Source: Alligator mississippiensis
Taxonomy: Eukaryota > Chordata > Crocodylia > Alligatoridae
Assembly: GCF_030867095.1 (NCBI RefSeq)
Contig: NC_081837.1
Span: 16,944,501-17,008,500 of the forward strand
Direction of reading: 5' to 3'
DNA length: 64,000 nt
The translations under genes and the position numbers were made by a program. The number at the start of each line of letters is the position of its first letter. Positions within the stretch are counted from its first letter, which is position 1. Below are positions 51,194-62,885 of the stretch, piece by piece. The notes below the pieces were generated by a model. It did no database searches and was not told where the DNA came from. It saw only the letters and a program-made list of their open reading frames with translations.

Positions 51194-53422
51194 GGGACGC
51201 TGGCACCCCCGTTGGTCTTGGCAGAGAATTTGCTGCTTCACTGTTGACAGAGCAAGCCAGGATGGATGTCTCTCCGCCTTCAGCTCTTTGTTCCTCTCAA
51301 ATCTCAGGGACACCGAGTCTGATTTGGCAGCAGGAGGAATTGGATGTGTGCCATGAGCTTTCTCAGCCCTTCCTTCAGGGAAGAATGTTACATTTTTAAC
51401 AAAGAAATCTTTTCTCCCCTGTGTTTCTCAGGGGTCTGAGTTAAATAAGGGGCTTAACAAAAGCAAAGCCCCCTAATTTTAGACTCTCAGAGCAGTAAAA
51501 ACCCTTCCTAACCCTCTTAATTCAAATTCACAGATTCTGAGTTTTAAAACTAGAAGCAACTATCTAGTTGCCTAGTCTGACCCTTTGTCGAATATCGACC
51601 ACTCCATTTCACCAAGTGCCCCTGCACTGAGCCGCGGGCATGTTACTTTGACGATATTTCTAATGCCAGAAGCCAGCCATGTTTCCAGGCATTTCTTGCG
51701 CGTTCCAAGAGAAACAGGCTCGAGAAGACAAATGGAAAAAGATCAAATGAGTCTGAGCTTTCTCTGTGCATCCTGCAGACACAAAGAAGGGCACAGACCT
51801 CTTTTTTTCATTTCAGATCACCTTCAAAGATTCCCACAAAATAAAGCCTTTTAAAATAGAGAAAGGTATTTTTAAAAGCATTCACTGTTGTCCTAACTTT
51901 GCTCCAACTGATAAGAAGTGTAAGGCTCCAGCTGGCTTCAGTAATAGCTGGGCCAGTGCCGTGAGCCCATAAGCCACCCTTGCCCATCAGTCTAATGAGA
52001 GGAGCGATTTTCTCTCCCAGAATCCTCCGGTGTCACGTGGCCCAGCTCATGTTGTCCCAAATCCCCACTTCTTAACTGTTCTCTCAGCATGTCTTACAGC
52101 ATGCTTGGCCAAACTCTCCGGTGGTGTAAGCTGATGCCGTCCCATCGGAGCGGATGGAGCCGTGCCAGCTGAGGCCAGCGCAGGATTTGGCCGCGTGTCC
52201 CTGCCTGGAATCTTCTAGGTCCTGAGTCACACCGGGCTGCGGCGCTGCTCGTCTCCCAGCCTGCAGGCTCGAAAATCTTGGCAAGGTGGACGGAGATAAG
52301 CTTCGCTTGCCAGCCTGGCTGGCTGTCCTATCACATCCTCTCAGTTCGCTCAGGAACTGAATGGGAAGGGCTGTCTGTCACAGACGTGTTCAAATGACCT
52401 GCATTTCACACCGGGCTAAGCAGCGGGTTCCCACCGTTTCCTACCCACTGCCGGGCGGCCGACCCCTCTCGGAGGTGGTGCCTGGAGGGTTTTCCTGGCC
52501 GGATGAGTTGAGGTACGTGGTGGCCCTATGAATGAGTGATCAGGGAAGCCCCTGCAACCACCCCTCATGTGCACATCGTTCACATGTGCACATACCATCT
52601 TCTGTACCCGCTGCAGTCCAAGCCATCCCAGCCGAGGGAAGCTTTCCCTGCCTTTCAGTCTCAGTCCCCTATTAGTTACATGCCAACGCCGTTACTCTGT
52701 GTTATAAACAGCTCCTCTCTCCTGGGTCTCTACATCTTCCAGAATGACCCTTCCCAGCAGATGGTCTGTTCTCCTTTAGCTGTTCTCGGTTAGCCCTTGG
52801 CAAGCAGGCCGCAGTCCCTCCGGCCTCTTGGCCCTTTTCCTAATTCTTCTCTGAACCCCCTTCCAACTTTCCCTATCTATGTTCATTAGGAGAGCTCACA
52901 GGGCCGCTGCTCAGATACACTTACCATGTCTGGACCACAGAGACATGAAAGGCTTTGGCCTTGAGGACACTCTTACAGCTGTCTGCCCAGACCCCAGAGG
53001 CAGCTTGGACGAGGCTCATGTTTACCCTTGAGGAACACTAGGCAAGGTCGGTAGCTCTCTTTCTCCGGGATGAGCTTCTCCCAGCACCTCTAGCATGGCA
53101 GGCTAGACTATGCCTGATGGTGAAGGCACAGGCTTGGGAGTCTCCAGGCTCTGCCACAGCTGACTTTGGCCAAGTTACTTTATCTTGCTGTGCCAGCTCC
53201 TCAAGGGCAACAGGCCACTGGTCTCAGCTGGTGCCTCAAAACTGCTGCAGCATACATGCAATGCAAAGGCACAGCTTGTTGGCCAATGCTTAAATGAGCA
53301 GGACTCTCCAGGGGCTGCTTGACCTTTATCTGGCTTGAGCAGAGTCTGTGTTTTCACATTTTATATACAATCTGCAGAGGGATCAAGGGGAACAAGTGAC
53401 ACGTGTGTGTTTGTGTGTCATG
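51194..53422. other. Upstream flank of HSPB1, gene-free
   Basis: No coding exon recognised. A possible decayed CR1 tail lies near 51.54-51.60 kb (AACTAGAAGCAACTATC). SRRM3, the human upstream neighbour, was not seen. Confidence 0.5.
53110..53210 (+). repeat. MIR-like fragment
   Basis: GGCTCTGCCACAGCTGACTT, then GGCCAAGTTACTTTATC. Confidence 0.5.
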
Positions 53423-53430
53423 GTGAGAGA

Positions 53431-53666
53431 CAGTGGCAATGCATAGGGGGTGGACATGCACCCCTGAGAGCACCGGTGCACCCCCCTGCCCAGCCACGCT
53501 CGTTGCTTAGGCAATGGGCAGGGAGCAGGTGGGAGCACTGGTGCCCCCCTGCAGGCACCGGCTGATTGCTGCAGCTGCTCCCAGAAGTGGCTCCAGCCCC
53601 GGTTGGCTGGACTGGTCAAAGGGGGGGCATGTGCCCCCCTGACTAAGGTGGCACCAGGCACCCATG
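53431..53666 (+). mobile_element. hAT-like MITE family A, copy 2 (236 bp)
   Basis: It starts CAGTGGCAATGCATAGGG and ends GGTGGCACCAGGCACCCATG. The 8-base flanks GTGAGAGA at 53423-53430 and 53667-53674 are identical. The internal order matches copy 1: a GTGCACCCC block, GAGCAC, GCTTAGGCAATGGGC, then GGGGGGGCATGTGCCCCCC. Confidence 0.9.
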
Positions 53667-55779
53667 GTGAGAGAAGAGCTTTGTTGAGGTACAAAGCAGC
53701 AGGCCTGCCCGCAAGTGTCCTTGCTGCGCTCCCCCCTATCGTGTTGCAATTGGTCGGGTTGCATTTGAGCGGTGGTGGCTGTTTTCGTTCAGGCTGGAAA
53801 AAACCTCTCTTTGGCAGCTGCCTTGCTGACAGCGTGTGCCAGGGTAGGGGTCGCTGGGTTTGCAGATGGTGACGTCAGAAACTGCAGGTGCTCATAACCT
53901 AGCAAGCGGGCTGAGGTCAGGCAGTGCAGAGCGAAGGGGAGGAGGGTGAGCACGAGGGTTCAGTGGGTGGCTGAGGGAAGGGTGGGTGAGTCATGCGCAC
54001 GTGGCTGGGCTGGGGGGTTGGACCGGCTGGTGGATAAGTGGCAGCAGAGGAGGGGGGGGAAGTGGGTAGATAAGGCCAGGGCAGCTTGGGCCGTGGGTGG
54101 CTGGATGACGTTCGACCTCCTGAAAGCCAGGAACAACAGTGAAGCACCATGTAGGTACTGGAGCAAGATGGGGTTACAGGACCCTTTCCTGGAGCTAAAG
54201 TGCACAGGGAAGGGTGGAGTCAGCCTTCAGGGGGGCTGTCAGGGCCCAGGGCTTGTTATACCCCACGATGGGCTGCCAGCCCTATTCCCCACCTTGCCAG
54301 TGCTTTTCTGCCAGTGTGGAGCTGTGCCCATGTGAGCTGCACACGGCCTTTTCCATCAACGGCATGATGTGCCAGCTGGTCCCCTTCTTCCCCAGTTTGT
54401 TGGTTTAGGCTCCACAGGCTGAGGTGCCCCTGCTATCCAGTGCCCCATCTGGCAGTGACTGTCCAGTGCACAGTTACTTGCCTTCACCCATCTTTGTGTC
54501 CTGGAGCTGATGCCCTTTCTCACATGGGAGACACTCGTTCAAAGTCAGAGCCCATCTGCTGCCCTGCAGCTGCTTGACATCCTGGGAGCTAGTGCTCAGC
54601 GCAGTGAAGGCAGGATGATTTATAACCCCAGGCCCCTGTGCAGTTTCCAGCCACTCCTTCCTCCTTCCAACTGCAGCTCTGTGCCCTCCCTGCCCATACT
54701 GCCCCAGCCCCTCCTTCCCTCTGCTTCCCACAGATTCAGCCCTGAAAGCTTCCTAGTCACCTGAGCCAGCAGCACAGGTTTGAGCTGGCCTGCCAGCCCA
54801 GCTGTGCTTGCAGTGGGCACCTGTGGCCTCTTTATGGGCACCCCGACAGACTCTTTCATGATGGGCTGGGGCAGCCACCTTGCGCTTTGTCTTAGGTCTC
54901 TGAGGAGCCCTTCAGCCGGGCTCTGCAGGGTGTGTTGAGCCACAGCTGCATTAGACTTGCTACCTTCCAGTCTATGGGCAGGGTGGGGACATTAATGGTC
55001 CCCAGGCTACAGGGGAGAGGCTGAGTGCCCCCATGGTCTGCTCTGTAGTCAGCTGCCATGTCCTCCCTGGCATCTGCGGAGGCCTCCTTTGGAGCAGCCC
55101 CTTTGGTGCCAGCTTACAGTCAGTCTGGGGGGCATGTCCAGTCCCAGGTGCAGACTGGGGCATGAAGCCTATGGGTGTGGACAGGCAGGGCCCTCCCCAA
55201 CCCTGCTGCTGCCAGACAGGCTCCTGCAGTGTGTGTAGGGGCCTGATTCCCCACAATTTTTAGGCCAAGGCAAGGGGCCATTCTGGCTGGGCACCCCAGA
55301 TGCAGACTGCTGCACTGGCTGGGGGCAGAGCCTGGAGAAGCCCACCAAGGGGGCTGTGGGTCCCGTGAGCTGACCCCTTCGGGGGGTGGCTGAGGCGGGC
55401 CAGCAGAGCGATGGAGGGGAACAGTTCTCTGGCTTCGCAGCTCCCCCACCATCCTCACCCTGCAAGAGCAGAGGCTGCCCACACAGCATCAGTGCGTGGA
55501 GCTAGCATCCTCCTGCCCACACAGTGGCTGCCCCTGCATGGGCCAGTCTGAGCCCAGCCACCTGCAGCCGTAGTTACAGACTCATTAGCAACCGCGGCAT
55601 GCGGGCAGCTGTCTGCTCACAGCTAGCTCTGGGCTGCGGTAGTGGGGGCATGAGGGCAAGGCCAGAGCCTGTCTGGGATGTCCGGCAGCCCTGCAAGGTG
55701 ACAGCGAGGGCACGGCTAGGTCCCTTGTTGCTGACTGGGCACTGCCAGGGCTGGAGGCGGGGCTGCGGGGGGGGAAGCT

Positions 55780-56180
55780 AATATTGCCTTTTGCCTCAAT
55801 CACAGGAGATTGACAGGGCCCATCTGCGGCGCCGCACGCTGCTCTTACAGCTGCAGTTATAATAGAGCGTGATGAGGAGGCTGGCCGTGGCAGGGGGGTA
55901 GTGGTCCTGGGAATGGGCCAGCGCCTTCCCGCCCCCGTGCCTCCCAGCGGGGGTGTCTGTTCCCGGAAGGCCGTGCCGCCTGCCGCGGGAACCTTCCAGC
56001 TGCTGCCAGCCAAGGCCTGACATCCTGCAGCCCAGCTTCCCCTGCAGGCGAGGCGCCGGTACGCACCCGGGGCATCCCACCAGCCCCGGGGACCTGCTGC
56101 TCCATCCCCTGGCTGCTGGGCCAGGTCCCTTCTCAGCCTCAGTGCTGAGGGGCGCAGCGTCTGGTTGCGGGGAGCACCTG
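55780..56180. other. CpG-rich stretch, no gene assigned
   Basis: About 24 CpG in roughly 390 bases of about two-thirds GC, counted by eye, so borderline for a CpG island in a CpG-poor window. It lies about 5 kb upstream of HSPB1. Long overlapping frames on the minus strand are open here, but none resembles a known protein and splice sites are not clear. Could be a promoter or exon of an unrecognised gene. Confidence 0.35.
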
Positions 56181-56863
56181 TGATCAGTCTCCCCTTCACG
56201 GTACCTCCGCAGCACAAGTCCAGCCCTTGGAAACAGCCTGTCTCATGGGCAGCCCAGAGATCTGCGGGCTGGGTTCCCCGCTGTCTCATGCCTTCCCCCA
56301 GGCGAGAGGTGAAGGAGGCAGCGACTCAACTAGAGGATGCAGAGGTTTTCTTGCAATGGTGGCCCTGGGTCCCCCCCATCCATCGCTGTCCCACTGCATG
56401 GATGTCAGGCATCAAGGGCTAGCTGGGGACCTAGGCCAGCCCCCTGAAGTGCCCTGGGTTTCTTCTAATAGGGTTTTATTTTGGTTCTTTTCTGAGGCCC
56501 CCTCATGGTTTTGGAGGGAATGGGTGACCAAGAGCCAAGGCTTGAGGCGTTTCCTTGGGTTCATGCCCATGGGCATTGAAGCAAGGCTGCGAGAACTCAG
56601 CAGACCGTGGGGCCAGCCACTGTAGTGGTGAGGCCAGCCCTGCTGCCCTATTTCCTCTGTCCTAGGCATGATCTGTTCCCCACATCATGGGGATGGGCAC
56701 CGGTTCTGTGGCCAGGGATCGTGGCTTTACCCCAGGACCTGGCCCCGTGCTGTCACTGCTTCTCTACACTGAAACCTTCCAACAGGAGAGGCCTTTGAGC
56801 AGGACTAGGCAATAGCAGCTTCTGTGCTGCCCCTGGGAGCCCAAGGTTGCTCTGTCCTAGAAC

Positions 56864-57066
56864 CAGTGGCGATGCAGACAGGGTGCATGGGGGTAGACGT
56901 GCACCCCCTGAGAGTGCTGTTGCCCCCCCCGGTAGACCGCATTCCCTGCTTAGGCGATGGGCGGGGGGGGAAAGACTTCCCAGTTGGCAAGATTGGCTGT
57001 GGGGGGACCCCCCGGTCGCTAGGGGGGCATGTGCCCCCCCAATTAAGGTGGCACCAGCTGCCCATA
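56864..57066 (+). mobile_element. hAT-like MITE family A, copy 3 (203 bp)
   Basis: It starts CAGTGGCGATGCAGACAGG and ends GGTGGCACCAGCTGCCCATA. The 8-base flanks CCTAGAAC at 56856-56863 and 57067-57074 are identical. It is shorter than copies 1 and 2 through an internal deletion. Confidence 0.9.
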
Positions 57067-57249
57067 CCTAGAACCCCAGTAGACACCAGCTGCCTGAAGG
57101 GGCAGGGTGAGAGCAAGGCCATAGCCCCTTCCCCTGCTGGCTGCTACACATGTTGGTCCAAGCCTTCCTCAAGAGGCCCTGGGTGTTGGCTGGAGCCAAG
57201 GCTGAGGATTGTGAATGAGATATGCCAATGCTCCTGCTAAGACGAAAGG

Positions 57250-57622
57250 GTCTTTCCCTTCCACTCAGGGTCTGACTGATCATCATATTTGGGGTCAGGG
57301 AGGAATTTTACCCCGTGATAGATTGATACAGACTGTGGTGGGTTTTGTCTTCCTCGCGGGGGGTGGCCCCCTACCTGGGATCTCTCGAGCACCTATTAGC
57401 AATGTTTTACAGAAGCAGGACCTTGCCCACTGCTGTCCCCCACTTTCCCTGTGGCAGGTTTGGGTGTGATGTCTGTTGTTCTGTCAGGGTTGACAGCAGT
57501 TTTACACAGAGTTTAGATTATGGTGTATGGGATGGTTTGGCGGGGGATGATCCTGCCTCATGCAGGGGGTTGGACTAGATGACCTCTGGAGGTCCCTTCC
57601 CCCCTGACCTGTCTCTAAGTCC
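57250..57622 (+). mobile_element. CR1 3'-untranslated end
   Basis: A sense-strand CR1 3' region: GGTCAGGGAGGAATTTTACC, GTTTTGTCTTCCTCG, then GGTTGGACTAGATGACCTC and GGTCCCTTCC. It ends near CTAAGTCCATGAA, a decayed octamer tail. Confidence 0.75.
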
Positions 57623-58114
57623 ATGAACTTCAGGCAGGCAGGGGGTGGTGAGTGTGCTGCCCCTCTTCAGTGGGGGGTCTGTAGGAATCCCAGCTGAGCT
57701 GAGATGCTCCCTCAGGGCATCTCCCTGTAGCTTCTCTCCACTGGGTGCTCAGCAGCCACCTCTTCTTTGCCATCCAGACCTTTCTCTGTTGCATCTTGTC
57801 TCATCTCTGTTTCCCTTTTGGACCTGGGAGCTCTCTGGGGCAGGAGCTGCCCCATCACTAATTTACATGAGGGTTGTTTTGTCTCCCAGAGCAGCCCAGG
57901 ATCAGGAGGGTGCAAAGGCAGCTTCAAGCTCTCTGGTCCTTCCTCCCTCAGGCTTCACCTTGCAGCCCAGCAGCTCAGCCACAGACTCCTGAATCTCCAG
58001 TCTCTCTCTGTCCCTGAGCTGTTGCTGATACAGCTTGCTTTGCTACTGGGGACATGAGCTGGGCTTGGTATGCGATGAGCCAACAGAGACATGAAGGAGG
58101 GAGACAAAGCCTTG

Positions 58115-58225
58115 GCTGGAGTGATCTAGTTGGGGCTGGTCCTGCTTTGAGCAGGGGGTGGACTAGATGTGACCTCCTGAGGTCCCTTCAACCCTCATTC
58201 TCTGTGAGTCTATGATGCTATGAGG
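58115..58225 (+). mobile_element. CR1 3'-tail fragment
   Basis: A sense-strand tail: GAGTGATCTAGTTGGGG, TGCTTTGAGCAGGGGGTGG, GACCTCCTGAGGTCCC, ending TGAGTCTATGATGCTATGA, which is a decayed copy of the CR1 octamer repeat. Confidence 0.8.
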
Positions 58226-58640
58226 CAGGGTAATCAGTTTGCTTCTTGGGCTGCTACACACACTCATTGTCTTGACTGCCACACACTACTTGTGCCAGGA
58301 GCTAATCCAGAGTGACACCAGGCAAGCTGCTGTAGGGACAGGGTGTAGAGACTAGGTGAGAAAAATCCCCCTTTTCTAAGCCTGGTATGAAACAATCTGT
58401 ACTTCAGCAGCTGGCAGGCAGGAGACCACATCACCAGCCCTGGCTGCCACAGAGGAGTGCCTTGACTGGTGCTGGCAGCAGCAATGCAGTGGGGCCTGAA
58501 CCACCCTTGTGCTCCTGGGGGCAGAGGTGTTAACTATGGGCAAGCCTCATGGGGTATTGAGCTCTGGGAAGCTGGTCCTACTTCCACTTTCCCAGCCAGA
58601 TGATGAGGGTCCCTTGCACCATGACTTTAATTTCACCACA

Positions 58641-59160
58641 TAGATTTCATAGATTTCTAGGGTCAGAAGGGACCTGGCAGGTCACCCGGCTCCAGGCAGG
58701 AAAGAGCACTGGGGTTAAGTAACCCAGCCAGATGCCTGTCTAATCTCTTCTTGAACACTTCCAAGGTAGGGAAAAGCACCACCTCCCTTGGAAGCCCATT
58801 CCATATTTTTGGCTACCCTTACCATAAAGAATTTCTTCCTAAATCTATTCTCCTTCAGTTTGTGGCCATTATTTCTGGTAACCCTGAGGGGCACCCTGGT
58901 AAACAGAGTATCCCCTATTCCCTGCTGACCCACCCCTGATGAGTTTGTAGCCAGCCACAAGATCACGCCTCAGCCTCTTGTGTAGGCTGAAGAGATTCAG
59001 GCCCCTCAGTCTGTCTTCATAGGGTCTTACCTGCAGGCCCTCAAACATATGAGCAGCCCTCCTCTGAACCCTCTCAAGGTTATCCACATCCCTCTTGAAG
59101 TGCGGCGCCCAAAACTGGACGCAGTACTCCTTCTGCGGCCTCACCAATGCCGCACATGGT
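58641..59160 (-). mobile_element. CR1 3' half fragment (about 0.5 kb)
   Basis: It starts with the tail TAGATTTCATAGATTTCTAG and AGAAGGGACC, then runs antisense through the ORF2 C-terminus. The minus-strand frame includes [20 protein letters not shown] and [16 protein letters not shown]. It matches the 17.6-18.1 kb part of the long CR1 at protein level but is a separate, older copy. Confidence 0.9.
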
Positions 59161-59294
59161 TTGTGATCCAGTTGCACGGGCACTTGAAAATGACTATTTC
59201 CAAACCAGATGCTTTTATCAGGCCTCTCCCCATGCAAGGGTTTAGTGCTGCTCAGATGGTGTGAGCATCTAGCAGCACTCTCCAAATTAGGGCT

Positions 59295-59395
59295 GTATCA
59301 TGCTGCATGCTATACAAACCCAGGCAGAGGCAGCCAATGCCCCAAAGAGTTTCCAGTCTGAAGAGACAAAGTGGGAGAACAGACAATGGCAAAAA
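59295..59395 (+). repeat. Old LINE 3'-end fragment
   Basis: CTATACAAACCCAGGCAG and AAGAGTTTCCAGTCTGAAG resemble the widespread amniote L2/L3-like end seen at 3628 and 9625. Confidence 0.4.
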
Positions 59396-60721
59396 GAGGA
59401 AGAGAGTGCCCCTGTTGGACTCACGGGTGTGTGCCCTCGTCCTTGGTTCATGCTACTTCCCAGAAGTTCATCCCAAGGGGCTGTTCCTGGAAGTGGGCTC
59501 TGCCTGCGGTTGTTACCATGAAGTGTTAAACCTGACCAGCTTGCTGGCCTGACAGCTCAGTAGAGCTGCTCTTGGCAGGAGAGGTGGCCTTCATGCCACT
59601 CTATTAGTGTGGCCCAGCTCTCCCCTGGAAGGACCAGTGATACCTCCTCCCCAAGGTCTAGCCAGCCTTTGGCCTGTCTTCTGTTAGCATAGGGTCAGCC
59701 TGCGCTAGTGGTGCTGGTGGTTATCACAATGTGAACACTTGCCCACTTTGTTGCTCAGCTGGAAGGCAGAATGGACTTGTTTGATCATCTGCAGGACACT
59801 GGGCCTCTGCAAGGGATTCCTGGATCAAACACTTGACTGAGCTATGGCATGTCCTTTAGAAAAAGAGAGACTTACCACAGCCTGAGGCCTACCAACCCAG
59901 CTCCACAGACCACTGAACAGTCCTCAGCATCTGGGACTAACTCTCACTGCACATTGGGATGCATTGCAATGCTTTTCTCCCTCTGTCCTCTCTTCTTTTT
60001 TGGTCTTATTCCATCTTTGTATTCATCATTTGAGCTCCTTTCCCATTAGTGTCTTTCTGCGGCCCCATCCCCTCCCCATGTTCTCTATGACAAACAAGAA
60101 AATCAAACTGCCAGCTCCCAAGATCAAAAGTGCCAGCTGATTTCATGCAGGGTGCAGTGTTGTGCTGAATGGCGACACATTTCTTATCTCCCTTCTAGAA
60201 CTGGGAGCTCAGCAATGGCATCCGAAGCACTTAGGGTGAAGAGGATGGTAGGCTGGGCTGCATGGACTGAGCCTGAGCTGAAGTAAGTTGCAGCAGCAGC
60301 AAGCCCTGCTGGCAAAGCCCTGGGCATTTGCAGAGAGTAGCAGCTTTAGGGTCTAGTGCCAAGTCATAATTACTAACCCCCTGCCACCCTCACCTCTGCC
60401 ACCCTTTGCTGATGGCCACATCCATGGTATTTTACCCCTTCCCCCATCCAATTCCAGTTCATAGTGTATATCTAGACTTATTGTCAGGGGATCTGCTCTT
60501 GTAGTAGCAAGCATTGCCATGGAAACAGCAACACTGGAAAAAAGCAGCTGAAGGGAGTCAGGAAAGAAGGACAAAAAGCCTGATCCTGCCAGGAGCTGAG
60601 CACCCACAGTGCTTGCTGATCACATGTTGGGAAGCTTTATCTCAATGGAGAGAGATTAGACAGAGATTAACTGGAGAGAGAGAAAGAGAGACTGAGATGT
60701 GGAGACTGAAAGAAAAACAGC

Positions 60722-60796
<75 letters not shown>
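60722..60796 (+). repeat. (GATA)n microsatellite, about 18-19 units
   Basis: An uninterrupted GATA/TATC tetranucleotide run of about 75 bases. It is long and pure, so it is likely polymorphic. Confidence 0.98.
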
Positions 60797-60959
60797 CATC
60801 AGTTCATGTTGTGTATCCTTTGCACAACACACAAATGAACTTTCCAAGAACAGACCACTTGGTGTCCAATGAGTCCTTTACAATATATACTGTGTATTTT
60901 ATTGTAATTGAACCAGCTCACTGAATCTACAGCTGTACTCACGATCCAGAAAAAAAAGA

Positions 60960-60996
60960 GAGCGCGAGAGACAGATTGAGAGAGAGAGAGAGAGGA
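60960..60996 (+). repeat. (GA)n-rich microsatellite
   Basis: GAGAGCGCGAGAGACAG followed by GAGAGAGAGAGAGAG. Confidence 0.85.
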
Positions 60997-61294
60997 AAAT
61001 ACTGAAGTATTTCTACAGAGTATTTGTTCCAGTTAGCTCCCTCCGGTGAGCAGGAGACAAGAGACTGTAAAAGAACTCGAGGAAGACTGGACATTTTCCC
61101 TGATGCACCGTCTTTGTCCATTGTGTTGCTGCTGTTGGGTTTCTTCGACAGAGCAGAAGACCACAAGGCTGGGGAGCATATTGTGCGCCACTGGGGAGGA
61201 GGGCCCGGCTGCTGTTATAATACCTGATTCTCGCCCTGGTGTGCTTGTCATGAGGCTGCCTGATCAAAGCAGGGTAGCAGAAGATGAGGGGAGA

Positions 61295-61400
61295 GTGTGT
61301 GTTTGCGCGCACGCGCATGCATGTGTATGTCTGAATACGTCTCTGCGTGAATGCGCTGGACGTGCAGAGGGGTGTGTTCGTGTGTGTGTGCTCATGGGAG
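61295..61400 (+). repeat. Alternating purine-pyrimidine tract (Z-DNA prone)
   Basis: GTGTGTGT then TGCGCGCACGCGCATGCATG, followed by more TG-rich sequence. The core at 61304-61330 is almost perfectly alternating. Confidence 0.7.
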
Positions 61401-61899
61401 GAGGTTTCTTTATTGGTGTATTGTCCCTTTTAGGAAACATAAGCAGAAATAAACCTTACCTGCAGGAAGTCAGGATGAAAGTTGGCCAAACATAATATAC
61501 GAAAACATTTTTAAAAGCACTTTCCTTTCTTGATGTTTGTGCAGGAGCCTAACCATTAGCTTAACTGTTCTGGGAATGAGATTGTTCATCACAACAAAGC
61601 GTTGCTTCCCTCCCCTGGGAATATCACAAATACACATTGAGACATGGTGCTACATCCAGCCTTGTCAGGCAGTGTGTTCACGGAAGGACAAGGGAAGCAC
61701 ACCACCCAGAAAGATATAGAGATGCTGATGGATTCCAGCAGAGCTGTGAGAAGGGTTGACAGGATGAAAAGAGGCCACTCTTTCAGCTCACACAGACCAC
61801 ATCCCCTGTCAATGTTAAAGGCCCATCCTGGTAGAAATGACTGGCAAGCTGCATTTGTGACCAGTCATGGGCTGTGAACATGGCTGGGCATAACTCATA

Positions 61900-62065
61900 T
61901 ACCTCTTTTGCAATGGTATGATCATTTCTTCTAGAAAGGAAAAAACATTGCCTTTGTTGGGTTGTGGAACAATCTCCCATGGGAACTCATAGAAGCCCAT
62001 TGCTTGGGAGGTTTGACTGGGGCAAAAGCATCAGCCAAGTCTGGAAAAAACTGGCAAGGAGGGTA
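61900..62065 (+). mobile_element. Possible CR1/LINE C-terminal remnant
   Basis: The plus strand reads VGLWNNLPWELIEA, close to the ARIWNQLPREVV block of CR1 C-termini. It is short and mutated, and no tail is seen. Confidence 0.35.
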
Positions 62066-62569
62066 GTTCCATCCTTACCTTTGAAGCCTGTGTCTGCCAC
62101 ATTATGTGGTGGAGATTAAAGAGAAGGTCTGGAGGAAGGCTCCCACTCAGGCACAAACAGGGGCATGAAATGCAAAGGGTAAATTCTTGAGATTCCCCAG
62201 AGCTTGAGGGCACGCTCTCCCAGTCATTGTCACTGTGGTGTACTCTCAAGGCTAGGACAGGATGTGTTTTATTCTTAGGTTTGAGTGCTGGGACATGGAG
62301 CCAAACAAAAAGGCTGTAAAATGAGGTAATCCCTCACCGGTATTTTTACCCCTCGCAGCCTGGCTGAGGAAGGACTGTCCCCCTGGCTGCAGTCCACATA
62401 CACTACCATCATCCTCACCAGGGAAAAGCATGCCCTTCCTCTGCTGACGGGGAAGTTCAAGAGTGATGTTCAAAGAAGCCATGTCTGGGCCTGATCCACT
62501 GTTCAATGGAGTCTTAATTCCAATGGGTCTGTAATGGCAAGGGGAAACCTGCTCTGGTGTTTTGAAAAC

Positions 62570-62885
62570 CATACGAATTGCCATTAACTGGGTCAGACCA
62601 TAGGTCCATCTTGCCCAGTGTCCTGTGTCACAGTGGCAGGGAGCGGATGCTGAAAGGGAGAGTGAACTGGGTCTGACCAGGGTTTTTCCCACTGTTCCTC
62701 TCTCACTTGCAGCCTCCAGCATTTAAGGTCTAGGAAGTTCTGATTCAGAGGCTGCATCCCGCTCCCAGGCACAATAGCTACGGATGCCCCTTTCCTCCAA
62801 GAATGTGTCCAGTCTGTTTTTGAACCTGGCTAAACTGTCTGCGTCCACATCTGGTGGCGAAGGCTTGTTACATCCACTACAAACT
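62570..62885 (-). mobile_element. CR1-type 3' end (older subfamily)
   Basis: The antisense end starts GAATTGCCATTAACTGGGTC and AGACCATAGGTCCATC, a type common in turtle and crocodilian genomes. It runs into a C-terminal remnant reading LARFKNRLDTFLEERG on the minus strand. It is a different subfamily from the 17.5 kb copy. Confidence 0.7.

Noticed and set aside
51360..51420. Second heat shock element (TTC and GAA words near TTCAGGGAAGAATG)
   Set aside because: Spacing between units is wrong (three bases, not two), so it does not fit nGAAnnTTCn.
55585..56289. 234-codon minus-strand frame
   Set aside because: GC-rich DNA has few stops. A second overlapping frame is open too, and the residues (Ala, Arg, Pro, Gly) reflect composition. 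Kept only as a CpG-rich stretch.
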